Source: Marivibrio halodurans (GTDB lineage Bacteria > Pseudomonadota > Alphaproteobacteria > UBA8366 > Aestuariispiraceae). From it: DNA of 64,000 nucleotides. Shown here in pieces: positions 1 through 7,866 of this stretch. Position 1 is the first letter of the stretch. Each line of letters opens with the position of its first letter. The position numbers and the translations under genes are program-made. Location: NCBI RefSeq assembly GCF_017963645.1, contig NZ_JAGMWN010000002.1, positions 124,001 through 188,000 of the forward strand, read 5' to 3'. The notes below the pieces were generated by a model. It was not told where the DNA came from, did not search any database, and worked only from the letters and a program-made list of their open reading frames with translations.

Positions 1-497
1 TGCTGATCGGCGGCACCAACGGGGCCTATCGCCTCGACGAGGTGGAGAGCGCGCGCCTCGCCCATCAGCTCAAGGATCTCTCGGCGAAGACACGGGGCAG
101 CCTGTTGGTCACGCCCTCGCGCCGCACGGGCGAGGAAAATATCCGCATCCTGCGCCGCGCGCTTCACGCGGTGCCCAGCAAGGTCTGGGACATGCAGGGG
201 GAGAATCCCTATTTCGGCTGGCTGGGCGCCGCCGACGCGGTGCTGGTGACGGGCGATTCGGTCAATATGGTCTCGGAGGCGACGGCGACCGGCAAGCCGG
301 TCTATCGCCTCGACCTTCCGACCGTGGGCCGGGTCGAGAAGTTCAAGCGCTTCCACGCGGCGATGGAGGAGCTCGACGCCGTCCGCCCCTTCGAGGGCCG
401 GATCGATCTGGACTGGACGCCGGGCACGGTGGATGACACGCCGCGCGCGGCCGCGCGGGTGAAGGCGCTGCTGGCCGAACGCCGGGCCGACGCCTGA
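1..497 (+). CDS. Mitochondrial fission ELM1-like protein (DUF1022), C-terminal part
   Basis: The reading frame is open from base 3 and ends at TGA 495-497, so the start lies outside the window. The visible 164 residues fit the C-terminal half of the ELM1/DUF1022 family, which has a glycosyltransferase-B-like fold: an LIGGTNGAY stretch, a TPSRRT segment, and GAADAVLVTGDSVNMVSEA followed by GKPVY, which resembles a donor-site loop. In bacteria the biochemical role is not settled; a glycosyltransferase-like role in envelope sugar metabolism is inference from the fold. The next gene is on the opposite strand and converges with it 10 bases later, so this gene ends its transcription unit. Confidence 0.8.
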   Translation, partial: LIGGTNGAYRLDEVESARLAHQLKDLSAKTRGSLLVTPSRRTGEENIRILRRALHAVPSKVWDMQGENPYFGWLGAADAVLVTGDSVNMVSEATATGKPVYRLDLPTVGRVEKFKRFHAAMEELDAVRPFEGRIDLDWTPGTVDDTPRAAARVKALLAERRADA

Positions 498-507
498 GCG
501 CCGGCGC

Positions 508-1122
508 CTAAGCCGCGATCAGCGGCTCCCGCGCGCCGGGTCGCAGGACCGCTTCCGCCCAAACGGGCCGGGCGAAGACCTCCCGCACCATCGGCGCGAA
601 ATGGGAAAGCGGCAGCGTCTCGTAATCCGGATCGAAGGATGTCTGGTCCCACCGCTCGCAGAAGGTGACCGCGGCGTCATAATGCGGGCTGTCGGCATAT
701 TTCCGCCGCGCCTGCGGATCGGCGCCGATCTTGTCGCCGTAATAGGCGAGTTGGAAGATGCCGTGATGGCGCACGACCCAAGTCACCTCCTCGCGCACAT
801 AGGGGGCGAGGATATCGGCGGCCAGGCTGTCGTGATTGAAGGGGGCCAGCCCGTCGCCGATATCGTGCAGCAGGGCGGCGACGATCCAGTCGGTATCCGC
901 GCCGTCCCGTTCCGCGCGCGTCGCCGATTGCAGCGAATGGTCCAGCCGGCTGATCCGGTAGCCGGACAAGCCTTCCTCCAAGGTTTCGAGCTGCGTCAGA
1001 AGCCGATCGGCCAGCCCGGCGGCATAGCGTTCCTCCAGCCGGTGCAGCAGGGCGTATTCGGCCTCCGTGCCGTCCTGCATGCGGGTGAAGCCGACGGTCC
1101 CGTCCGCGTTGGGTTCGTTCAT
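508..1122 (-). CDS. HD-domain protein, TmpB/PhnZ-related oxygenase or phosphohydrolase (pair 1)
   Basis: A 204-residue HD-fold protein. Likely metal ligands are His62, His86-Asp87 (LLHDIGD), His97 (FNHD), His119 or His120 (VVRHHGIFQ) and Asp159 (ERWDQ). This H..HD..H..H..D order fits both HD phosphohydrolases and the diiron HD oxygenases PhnZ and TmpB. The YxxE motif ten residues before the first His in PhnZ is not evident, and nor is the HxxxK after the fifth ligand, so the assignment as an oxygenase is weaker than for the gene at 39963. The gene lies 57 bases downstream of a gamma-butyrobetaine-hydroxylase-like gene on the same strand and is probably cotranscribed. By analogy with TmpA/TmpB it could cleave the hydroxylated product of that enzyme. 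A hydrolase role is the alternative. Confidence 0.7.
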   Translation of the reverse strand: MNEPNADGTVGFTRMQDGTEAEYALLHRLEERYAAGLADRLLTQLETLEEGLSGYRISRLDHSLQSATRAERDGADTDWIVAALLHDIGDGLAPFNHDSLAADILAPYVREEVTWVVRHHGIFQLAYYGDKIGADPQARRKYADSPHYDAAVTFCERWDQTSFDPDYETLPLSHFAPMVREVFARPVWAEAVLRPGAREPLIAA

Positions 1123-1179
1123 TCTCCTCGTCTCCCTCGTCTCGTATCGCCTCGCCTTGCCACGTCTTGCCCCATCGGG

Positions 1180-2328
1180 TCACGCGACTTCGCGGCCGAC
1201 CTCCGTCGCCATGCCGCCGCGCGCCAGCACGCGATAGAGGCTTTCCGGCCCGTCATGATCGATATAGCAGCCCTGAAGATGCCGGAAACCGCCGGCGCTG
1301 TCGAAGGCCGTGCGGCCGTGCAGCAGGCGGTGATTGTCCATCATCATCAACATGCCCGGCTCCAGCCGGAATTCGATCCGGAAGGCGGGATCGCGCGCCA
1401 GGTCGTGCAGCCGCCGGCGCCCGCGATAGAACAGCGTCAGTCTTTCCGTCTCCACCGGGGGGACATAGTCGAGGCGCGGGCTGAAGCGCAGGGTCTTGAG
1501 CCGCCCGTCCGGCCAGCGCTCGATCATCGGCACCCGGGTCTCCAGGCTGGAATAGGTGGAATCATAGACGAAGCGCACCGGCATGGTTTCCAGCACGCGG
1601 ACCGCCTCCGGCATCTCCTCCTCCAGCGCCGCGACCAACGCCTCGCCGTCGACCAGGGTGGAGCGCCCGCCCTCGACCGTCGTCTCCAGGCAATGCAGCA
1701 TCTGGATGCCCGGCACCGGCCGGCGATAGGGATTGTCCGCATGCGCGGCCAGCGCGTTTCCGGTATAGGCGAGGTCGATCGGGTCCGGCTTGGTCCTGAC
1801 GTCGAACAGCGGGCCGAAATTCGTCTCGCGCAGGTACCCGAAGCGCGCGGCGATCCGAAGCAGCGACCCCGGCTCGCGCGGGGTTTCGTTCAGGATACAG
1901 AAGCCGGTGCGGAAGAAGCCTTCGAGCATCGTCCTCAACGCCGCCGGATCATCCAGCGAGTCCCATCGCGCATCCGTGCGCGCGACCGTCGCGGCCGTCC
2001 AGGGCTCCGGCGCGGGAACGCGCAACGGGTCGTCCAGCCAGCCCAGTTCGATCGCCAGTTCATAGAGGTCGAGGGCGCGCGCGCCACCATCGCTGAAGCC
2101 GAGGCGCAGGCGTCCGTCATCGCCCAGGCTTGCCTGATGCACGGCCAGATCCTCGGGCAGTTCGCAGGGCTCGAACAGGCGCTGACGGCTGACCGGGTCG
2201 AAATCGGCGGGGTCGTCGCCGCGCTCGCGCAACCACAGGGGATGCAAATCCGTCGCGCGGCCGTGCGCGCCGCGCAGATGGAGGTAGCCCTCCCGTGACA
2301 CGATCGCCGCCTCTATGCCGTGCGTCAT
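1180..2328 (-). CDS. Gamma-butyrobetaine hydroxylase/TmpA-like 2OG-Fe(II) dioxygenase (pair 1)
   Basis: A 382-residue member of the TauD/TfdA superfamily, gamma-butyrobetaine hydroxylase branch. The N-terminal DUF971-like domain (about 10-85) has WLRERGDD where canonical members carry zinc-binding cysteines, so the zinc site looks lost. The catalytic domain (about 120-375) shows the iron triad His196-x-Asp198 (HADNPYRRPVPG) and His337 (LLHGR), with Arg349 as probable 2-oxoglutarate ligand. Family members hydroxylate trimethylammonium substrates: gamma-butyrobetaine, trimethyllysine, or (2-trimethylaminoethyl)phosphonate in TmpA. The downstream HD gene favours a TmpA-type role, but substrate cannot be read from the sequence. 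A divergent LysR gene begins 102 bases upstream and is the likely regulator. Confidence 0.82.
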   Translation of the reverse strand: MTHGIEAAIVSREGYLHLRGAHGRATDLHPLWLRERGDDPADFDPVSRQRLFEPCELPEDLAVHQASLGDDGRLRLGFSDGGARALDLYELAIELGWLDDPLRVPAPEPWTAATVARTDARWDSLDDPAALRTMLEGFFRTGFCILNETPREPGSLLRIAARFGYLRETNFGPLFDVRTKPDPIDLAYTGNALAAHADNPYRRPVPGIQMLHCLETTVEGGRSTLVDGEALVAALEEEMPEAVRVLETMPVRFVYDSTYSSLETRVPMIERWPDGRLKTLRFSPRLDYVPPVETERLTLFYRGRRRLHDLARDPAFRIEFRLEPGMLMMMDNHRLLHGRTAFDSAGGFRHLQGCYIDHDGPESLYRVLARGGMATEVGREVA

Positions 2329-2395
2329 GGCTTCGCGCTCCTCGATTCGCCACGTTGATGCCTTCCCTTACGCCTGATGATGCGCATTGATCCAC

Positions 2396-2424
2396 TTGGA
2401 AAATTCTGATGCATCTCATAACAT
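2396..2424 (+). promoter_or_regulatory. Predicted promoter of the LysR gene at 2431
   Basis: TTGGAA at 2396-2401 and TAACAT at 2419-2424 are separated by exactly 17 bases, close to the sigma-70 consensus. Transcription would start about 7 bases after the -10 box, at the ATG itself (2431), so the message could be leaderless; no ribosome binding site with normal spacing is visible. This is a sequence prediction only. Confidence 0.45.
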
Positions 2425-2432
2425 GAAGTTAT
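2418..2432. promoter_or_regulatory. LysR-type operator (ATAAC-N5-GTTAT) overlapping the regulator start
   Basis: A perfect dyad, ATAAC then five bases then GTTAT, which also satisfies the T-N11-A LysR box. It covers the -10 box and the first two bases of the LysR start codon, and lies between the regulator and the divergent dioxygenase/HD operon. Binding there would repress the regulator and could activate the divergent operon. Role inferred. Confidence 0.5.
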
Positions 2433-3378
2433 GAAAGCACTGCGCCATCGCCTGTTGAATGCCAATGCCTTGCTGGTTTTCGAATGCGCCGCGCGGCTGA
2501 CCAGTTTCACCCGCGCGGCGGAGGAACTGGGGATCAGCCAGCCGGCGGTCACCCGCCATGTGCGTGGGCTGGAGGAGGCGCTGGGCCGGCCCTTGTTCCG
2601 GCGCCGGCACAATCGCCTCGCGCTGACCGAACCGGGGGAGCGTCTGTGGCTCAGTGTCAGTCATGGCTTCCACGATATCGCGGAGACGCTGGAGGCCATT
2701 CGCCAGACCGACAGCCGCCCGCGTGTCGTGGTGGCCTCCCATTCCGGATTCGCCCAGCAATGGCTGATGCCGCGGTTCTCGGCGCTCTGCGCCGAACTGC
2801 GCGATTTCGATGTGCGCCTGATGGTCTCCGACCGGGAGACGGAACTGGATCGCGGCGGCTATGATTTCGCGATCCGCATCGGTGGGCGGCGCGCGCGCGG
2901 CGGCCCGCTGGCCCACGCGCTGGCGGACGAATATGTGTTCCCGATCGCCTCCCCCGCTTTCCTCGCCGCCAATCCCCATTATCGCGATGCGTCGCCGGCG
3001 GATCTGCTGCATGCGCCGCTGCTGCATATGGACGAGGGGGATCAGGCCTGGATGACCTGGTCCGGCTGGTTCCGGGCGAACGGCGTCGCGGGTCGCGTGC
3101 CCCGGCCGGAAGTGCTCTACACCAACTATCCGCTGGTGCTGCAGGAGGTGATGGCCGGGCGCGGCATCGCGCTCGCCTGGCGGCCACTCACCGACCTGCC
3201 GGTCGGCCAGGGGGCGCTGGTGCCGGTCGGGCCGGCGGTTCACAATCCGGAAACCGGCTATTATCTGACATGGCGGGGCGACGGGCCGGCGGCTGAACGC
3301 GCGCCGTCGCTGTGTGCGTGGTTCGATGTGGAAATCGCGGCGACCGCCACGCCCGGGCGGGACCCGGCGGCCGCGTGA
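2431..3378 (+). CDS. LysR-family transcriptional regulator, divergent from dioxygenase pair 1
   Basis: A 315-residue LysR regulator. The N-terminal winged helix-turn-helix (about 8-66) contains the typical FTRAAEELGISQPAVTRHV helix pair, followed by a periplasmic-binding-protein-like effector domain (about 90-300). ATG 2431 leaves the usual short N-terminal lead before the helix-turn-helix. The gene is transcribed away from the dioxygenase/HD operon ending at 508, and the 102-base gap holds a LysR-type dyad, the standard arrangement for a regulator of its divergent neighbour. The inducer is unknown; a quaternary-amine or phosphonate ligand would fit the neighbourhood. The last residues are rich in Ala/Pro and probably dispensable. 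Confidence 0.9.
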   Translation: MKALRHRLLNANALLVFECAARLTSFTRAAEELGISQPAVTRHVRGLEEALGRPLFRRRHNRLALTEPGERLWLSVSHGFHDIAETLEAIRQTDSRPRVVVASHSGFAQQWLMPRFSALCAELRDFDVRLMVSDRETELDRGGYDFAIRIGGRRARGGPLAHALADEYVFPIASPAFLAANPHYRDASPADLLHAPLLHMDEGDQAWMTWSGWFRANGVAGRVPRPEVLYTNYPLVLQEVMAGRGIALAWRPLTDLPVGQGALVPVGPAVHNPETGYYLTWRGDGPAAERAPSLCAWFDVEIAATATPGRDPAAA

Positions 3379-3434
3379 TTTCGCGGGCGCCGTTGCGTTT
3401 GCGAAGGGGCGCTCCGTCGCTTACAAGAAGGTTC

Positions 3435-4076
3435 ATGATGCAGGCGACAGAGCTCTCCACGATCGATATCGCGCGGTTGCGCGCGTGCCCGGTGAATGGG
3501 GACCCGTTCCGGCATATGATCGTACCCGGGTTCCTGCGGGCCGACGCCGCCCCGGCGGTTGATTCCGATTATCCCAAGCTGGATCGCGGCGGTTCCATTC
3601 CGTTGGGCGCGCTCGACTATGGCCCGGCTTTCGCCCGGTTGATCGCGGAGTTGCGCTCGCCCGAGATGACGGCGGCGGTGGCGGAGAAGTTCGATATCGA
3701 CCTCGCCGGCCGGCCGACCATGGTGACCGTGCGCGCGCGCTGCCGGCTCAAGGACGGCCAGATTCATACCGACAGCAAGGGCAAGCTCGTCACCGCGCTG
3801 CTTTATATGAATGGCGGCTGGGAGGCCGATGGCGGGCGGCTGCGGCTGCTGCGCGGGCCGGATTCGCTCGACGATTACGCGGCCGAGGTACCGCCGGACG
3901 CGGGCACCCTGCTGCTCTTCAAATGCACCGAGGACGCCTGGCACGGGCATAAGCCGTTCGAGGGGCCGCGCCGCGCGATCCAGCTCAACTGGGTGGTGGA
4001 CGAGAGTTACCTCAAGCGCGAGCAGCGGCGCCACGGCCTCTCGGCGCTGCTCAAGAAGCTTCCCTTCGCCTCCTGA
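3435..4076 (+). CDS. 2OG-Fe(II) oxygenase (prolyl-4-hydroxylase-like fold)
   Basis: About 213 residues from ATG 3435, chosen because AGAAGG lies just upstream; an in-frame extension to 3312 would overlap the LysR gene and is not protein-like. Iron ligands are visible as His111-x-Asp113 (IHTDSKGK) and His170 (DAWHGH), with Arg179 or Arg180 to hold 2-oxoglutarate. Spacing and length fit the SM-20/prolyl-hydroxylase-like oxygenases of bacterial surface-polysaccharide and modification loci. The substrate is unknown. The next gene, a 640-residue protein of unknown family, starts 41 bases downstream on the same strand, so the two probably form an operon and may act on the same molecule. Confidence 0.8.
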   Translation: MMQATELSTIDIARLRACPVNGDPFRHMIVPGFLRADAAPAVDSDYPKLDRGGSIPLGALDYGPAFARLIAELRSPEMTAAVAEKFDIDLAGRPTMVTVRARCRLKDGQIHTDSKGKLVTALLYMNGGWEADGGRLRLLRGPDSLDDYAAEVPPDAGTLLLFKCTEDAWHGHKPFEGPRRAIQLNWVVDESYLKREQRRHGLSALLKKLPFAS

Positions 4077-4117
4077 AGCGGGGCAATTCCCAAGGACCGG
4101 ATCGGAGGACGCGGACC

Positions 4118-6040
4118 ATGCCGCTCAATATCGAGACCTTCTCTAACAGGATCGGCGGCATCTCGACCTTCAAGGCGCTCGGCCATCCCTTGGCGGTGGC
4201 GCCCGCGCGCGCGCTGATGGAACGGCTGGCGGCGGCGGGGCCCGTCGCGCTCTACGACCCCCTCGGCATGGCGGAGGCGGTGAACGCGATCCACGATCTC
4301 TCCGGCCTCGATCTATGCGGTCTTTACGTCCAGGACATCGAGGCGGTGGGCGCGGTTCATGTGGGCCTGACCGCCCAGCCGGTAACGGACCTGAAGGCCT
4401 CCGGCGCGCGGACGGTGCTGCTGACCGCGTTCGAGGCCGACCGGCTGGCCGATCATGTCCGCCACCTGCTGCCGGAGGGGGCGGAGATCGTCACCCTCGA
4501 CGCCATCCGCATCCCGGAGGCGATGCAGACCAACCGGCGGCGCTATCTCGACAACCTCAACTGGGCCACCAATTTCGCCTTCTTCCGCGACGATGACGAC
4601 GGGCATCACACGCGCCTCGTCACCGCCAATTACTGGGGCGGCTACGGCGCCAAGGATGTCGAGGTCTGGTGTTGCCTGTTCGACGCGGCGGGGGAGGTTC
4701 TGGCCGACTGGCGGGAAGCCCTGGGCCCCGCCAACGGCACCTTCACGGTGGACAGCAAGGCCGTGCGGCGGCGCTTCGGTCTCGGCCCCTTCACCGGCCA
4801 GCTTTTCCTGCATGTGATCGGGGCGGCGGGGCACGACATCGTCAAATACGCCCTCGACACCTATGGCGAGGGGGCGGACGTGCTTTCCTGCACCCATGAC
4901 GCCAATGCCTGGCCGGCCGATCTTTATGCCGGATTGCCGGCACCGGCGTCGGGGGAACGCGTGGTGCTCTGGGTTCAGAACAGCCATCCGACCCCGATCC
5001 CGAAAGGGGCCATCGGCCTCAACCGCATGGGACGGGAGAGGGTCGCCTGGTTGGAGGAGGAGGTGCCGGCCTTCGGGTCACACGCCCTCGACGTCTCGAC
5101 GCTGATGCCCGGGCTTTCCTGGCCGGAGCAGATCGAGATCCAGGCCGGCAAGCATTTCGTGCGCCCGCGCTACGAGATCACCAAGGCCGACGGCCGCCTG
5201 CGCATCAGCCATCCCAATGTCGAACGGGTGGACCTGAAACCCGATCCGAAGATCCCCGACCTCGCCAATCTGATGGGGAAGGGCTATCTGCTGCCCGCGC
5301 CGATCCTGCCCCCCGCGCATTACGAGAGCCTGGTCCTGCCGACGCCGATGTCGACGGCCCAGGACAATCTGCCGATCGCGGTGGTGCTCCTGGACCGGAC
5401 GGGCAACGAGATCGCGCGCCACGGCTTCGGCTGTCTGCCGCGCGATCATGCGGAGCAGCTCGACCTCGGCCGTCTGGCGGTCGATTCGGGCCTCGCGCCG
5501 GAAGATTACGGCCATGCGGAGTTGATCTACGATTTCGCGGACGGGGGCGAGGCCGATGGGTGGCTGCACGGTCTGTTCCGCTATACCGACGCGCGCTCCG
5601 GCCATGCGGCGGAGACCAGCTTCGGCGCGCATATCTTCAACCATATCCTGACATATAGGAACGAGCCGCAGAGCTATGCCGGCCGTCCGCCGGGCCTTTC
5701 GACCCGGCTGTTCCTGCGCATCGGGCCGGACGGCTACGACGCCTTCTGTCATCTGATCTATCCCGCCTCAACCGATTGGCACGCGTCGAGCGATACCAGG
5801 CTCTCGCTGATGAACGCGTCGGGCGTGACGGTCGCGGAGCGCGCGGTCGCCATTCCCTGCGGCGGCAGCTATCGCTTCACCCAGCGCGGCCTGTTCGACG
5901 CGGCGGAGTGCGCGGCCGCGGGCGATGCGGGCTATATCCTGATCCGCGACGTGACCTGCCGCCTTTTCGGCTATCACGGGCTGATGGCGGGAGAGAACGG
6001 CGCGTCCAGCTTCTCGCTCGACCATATGTTCGGGTTCTGA
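4118..6040 (+). CDS. Protein of unknown family, 640 residues, multi-domain
   Basis: I do not recognise this family. Residues about 35-130 look like a Rossmann-type alpha/beta domain (strands around ALYDP, GLYVQD, TVLLTAF, EIVTLDA), similar in style to the small nucleotide- or cofactor-binding domains of sugar-modifying enzymes. The rest, about 140-640, is beta-rich and seems to hold several successive beta-sandwich-like units, each with a strand such as WCCLFDAAGEVL, VVLLDRTGNEI or LSLMNASGVTV followed by a turn and a hydrophobic strand. No signal peptide or membrane segment is evident. GGAG precedes the ATG. It follows the 2OG oxygenase by 41 bases and precedes a GNAT gene by 8 bases, suggesting a three-gene unit. 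No function is assigned. Confidence 0.85.
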   Translation: MPLNIETFSNRIGGISTFKALGHPLAVAPARALMERLAAAGPVALYDPLGMAEAVNAIHDLSGLDLCGLYVQDIEAVGAVHVGLTAQPVTDLKASGARTVLLTAFEADRLADHVRHLLPEGAEIVTLDAIRIPEAMQTNRRRYLDNLNWATNFAFFRDDDDGHHTRLVTANYWGGYGAKDVEVWCCLFDAAGEVLADWREALGPANGTFTVDSKAVRRRFGLGPFTGQLFLHVIGAAGHDIVKYALDTYGEGADVLSCTHDANAWPADLYAGLPAPASGERVVLWVQNSHPTPIPKGAIGLNRMGRERVAWLEEEVPAFGSHALDVSTLMPGLSWPEQIEIQAGKHFVRPRYEITKADGRLRISHPNVERVDLKPDPKIPDLANLMGKGYLLPAPILPPAHYESLVLPTPMSTAQDNLPIAVVLLDRTGNEIARHGFGCLPRDHAEQLDLGRLAVDSGLAPEDYGHAELIYDFADGGEADGWLHGLFRYTDARSGHAAETSFGAHIFNHILTYRNEPQSYAGRPPGLSTRLFLRIGPDGYDAFCHLIYPASTDWHASSDTRLSLMNASGVTVAERAVAIPCGGSYRFTQRGLFDAAECAAAGDAGYILIRDVTCRLFGYHGLMAGENGASSFSLDHMFGF

Positions 6041-6048
6041 GCGCTCCC

Positions 6049-6555
6049 ATGCTCCAAGGCGCCGCCGCGATCCGGGCGGAGCGGCCGGCGGATGGGCCGG
6101 CGATCGCGGCGCTTCATCGTGATGCCTTCGACGGCCCGGACGAGGCCCTTCTCGTCGATCGCCTGCGCGCCGATGGGGATGTCGTCCTTTCGCGCGTCGC
6201 TTGCGCCGGGCCGGCCGTGATCGGGCATATCCTCTTCTCGCGCATGGATGCGCCTTTTCCCGCGCTGGCCCTGGCACCGCTCGCCGTGGCGGCGGATCAT
6301 CGGCGTCAGGGCATCGCGGCCGCCTTGATCGGGGATGGCTTGGCGGCGGCCCGCGTGCGTGGCTGGGTGGCGGTCTTCGTGCTGGGCGATCCGGCCTATT
6401 ACCAGCGATTCGGCTTCTCTCACGAGGCGGCGGCCGGGTTCGAAAGCCCCTATCAAGGCCCCGGTTTCATGATGTGCGCGATCGACCCCGGCGGCTTGCC
6501 GGCAGGGGGGAGGGGCGTCCTGCATCACGCCCCGGCCTTCGCCCGGCTGGGATAG
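6049..6555 (+). CDS. GNAT-family N-acetyltransferase (YhbS-like)
   Basis: A 168-residue GNAT protein. The acetyl-CoA loop is visible as DHRRQGIAAALI at about residue 80-91, followed by the motif DPAYYQRFGF at about 118-127, which is typical of YhbS-type acetyltransferases. ATG 6049 begins 8 bases after the stop of the 640-residue gene, implying cotranscription; the frame is open further upstream but that part is inside the previous gene. The substrate cannot be predicted. Confidence 0.85.
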   Translation: MLQGAAAIRAERPADGPAIAALHRDAFDGPDEALLVDRLRADGDVVLSRVACAGPAVIGHILFSRMDAPFPALALAPLAVAADHRRQGIAAALIGDGLAAARVRGWVAVFVLGDPAYYQRFGFSHEAAAGFESPYQGPGFMMCAIDPGGLPAGGRGVLHHAPAFARLG

Positions 6556-6572
6556 CGCGGGGCGCGGCCCGC

Positions 6573-6812
6573 CTACCGATCGAACCAAAGGCGCAGCGCC
6601 TCGATCTCCCGGCGGTGAATATCCTCCGGCAGTTCCTCCACGCCGATATCGCGGCGCAGATGCGACGGCAACCGGGCGAGGTCGCGGCGGATTCGATGTT
6701 GCCTCACGGCCTCGCGCGTGCCGTCGATCAGCCGCTTCGCGGCCAGATGCAGGCGGCCCGTCGGGCGGCGTTCTTCCGTCTTTTCCGCGCAAGCCGTCAT
6801 CGTGCAGGTCAT
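6573..6812 (-). CDS. DUF1127 (YjiS-like) small protein
   Basis: A 79-residue protein. The start at 6812 is set by a strong AAGGAG placed 7 bases upstream; the frame is open further but without a better signal. The C-terminal half contains the DUF1127 pattern of basic residues followed by LPSHLRRDIGV. DUF1127 proteins are small and Arg-rich; in Agrobacterium and Rhodobacter relatives they bind RNA and affect RNA turnover and phosphate or stress responses. Its role here is unassigned. It converges with the GNAT gene (17 bases apart) and diverges from a LysR gene. Confidence 0.75.
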   Translation of the reverse strand: MTCTMTACAEKTEERRPTGRLHLAAKRLIDGTREAVRQHRIRRDLARLPSHLRRDIGVEELPEDIHRREIEALRLWFDR

Positions 6813-6916
6813 CGTACCGCTCCTTTTTTCGTCTCCGGTCATACCGGTAATCTGGGCCGGGATGACAGCGGCGAAAAACGGCATTATCTTGCATCGATAT
6901 AAGGAAAGCTTGCATC

Positions 6917-7816
6917 TTGACCCGACGCTCCCTGCCGCTGAATGCCTTGCGCGCCTTCGAGGCCGTCGGCCGCCATCGGAACATCTCCCATGCGGCGGAC
7001 GAGCTTGCACTGACCCATGCGGCGGTCAGCCGGCATATCCGCAATCTTGAGAAGGAGTTGGGCGCCGCGCTCTTCCGCCGGACCGCGCGCGGGGTGGAGC
7101 CCCTGCCGCATGCGCGCGCGCTGCTGGAGGCGATGACGGGAAGCCTCGCGGCGATCGGGGAGAGCTATGACGCGCTCGCGGGGCGCAAGACGACGCGGCT
7201 GACGGTCAGTTGCGGGGTCTGTCTCGGCATGCGCTGGTTGCTGCCCCGCTTGAGCGATTTCGAGGCCGAGGCCGGGTTCATCGAGGTCGATGTCGATGCG
7301 ACGCCCGATGTCGTCGATATCGCGCGCCACGAGGCCGATTTCGCCCTGCGTTTCCTGCCCGAGGCGCCGGGCGCGGAGACGGATGGCATCGTGCATGACC
7401 GGCTGTTCGGGTCCGCCATGGTTCCGGTCGCGGCGCCCGCGCTGGCCGCGACACTGGACGGCGGCGGGCCGGAGGCGTTGTTGGAGGCCAAGCTGCTGCA
7501 GGAGGATGACGGCCGGCTCTGGTCCTATTGGTTCGAGGCCCAGGGGTTGAGCTTCGATCGGCCCAAGCGGCGGACGACGAAGGTCACGGGCTCCGTTCTC
7601 TCGATCGAGGCGGCGATGCGCGGTCTCGGCGTGGCCCTGGGGCCGGCGGAACTGATCGGCGATGAGTTCGAGCGGGGAACGCTCGCCGTGCCGCGCGGGA
7701 TGGAGACGATTCCCTTCGGCGCCTATTATCTCGTCCATCTGCCGGAGACGGCGCGGCGCAAGGCCGGGGCCGCGTTTCGCCGGTGGGTCCTGGCGCAGGC
7801 GGCAGCCGCCGGCTGA
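6917..7816 (+). CDS. LysR-family transcriptional regulator (GcvA-like)
   Basis: A 299-residue LysR protein with the GcvA-type opening PLNALRAFEAVGRH and a helix-turn-helix at about 20-45 (ADELALTHAAVSRHIRNLE). It begins at TTG 6917; no ATG lies between this and the conserved N-terminus, and a purine-rich AAGGAAAG lies upstream. The effector-binding domain occupies about 90-295. GcvA-like regulators control diverse metabolic genes. It lies divergent to the DUF1127 gene and 50 bases before another LysR gene in the same direction, so its target is uncertain. Confidence 0.88.
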   Translation: MTRRSLPLNALRAFEAVGRHRNISHAADELALTHAAVSRHIRNLEKELGAALFRRTARGVEPLPHARALLEAMTGSLAAIGESYDALAGRKTTRLTVSCGVCLGMRWLLPRLSDFEAEAGFIEVDVDATPDVVDIARHEADFALRFLPEAPGAETDGIVHDRLFGSAMVPVAAPALAATLDGGGPEALLEAKLLQEDDGRLWSYWFEAQGLSFDRPKRRTTKVTGSVLSIEAAMRGLGVALGPAELIGDEFERGTLAVPRGMETIPFGAYYLVHLPETARRKAGAAFRRWVLAQAAAAG

Positions 7817-7866
7817 AGGGTGCAATGCTCTAGCACCGCTGCGCCGATTCGGCTAACGTCCCGGCC

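Noticed and set aside
601-2298. Long plus-strand frame (565 codons) opposite the dioxygenase/HD genes
   Set aside because: It is the antisense shadow of two well-supported minus-strand genes, with high Arg/Gln/His/Ala content and no family features.
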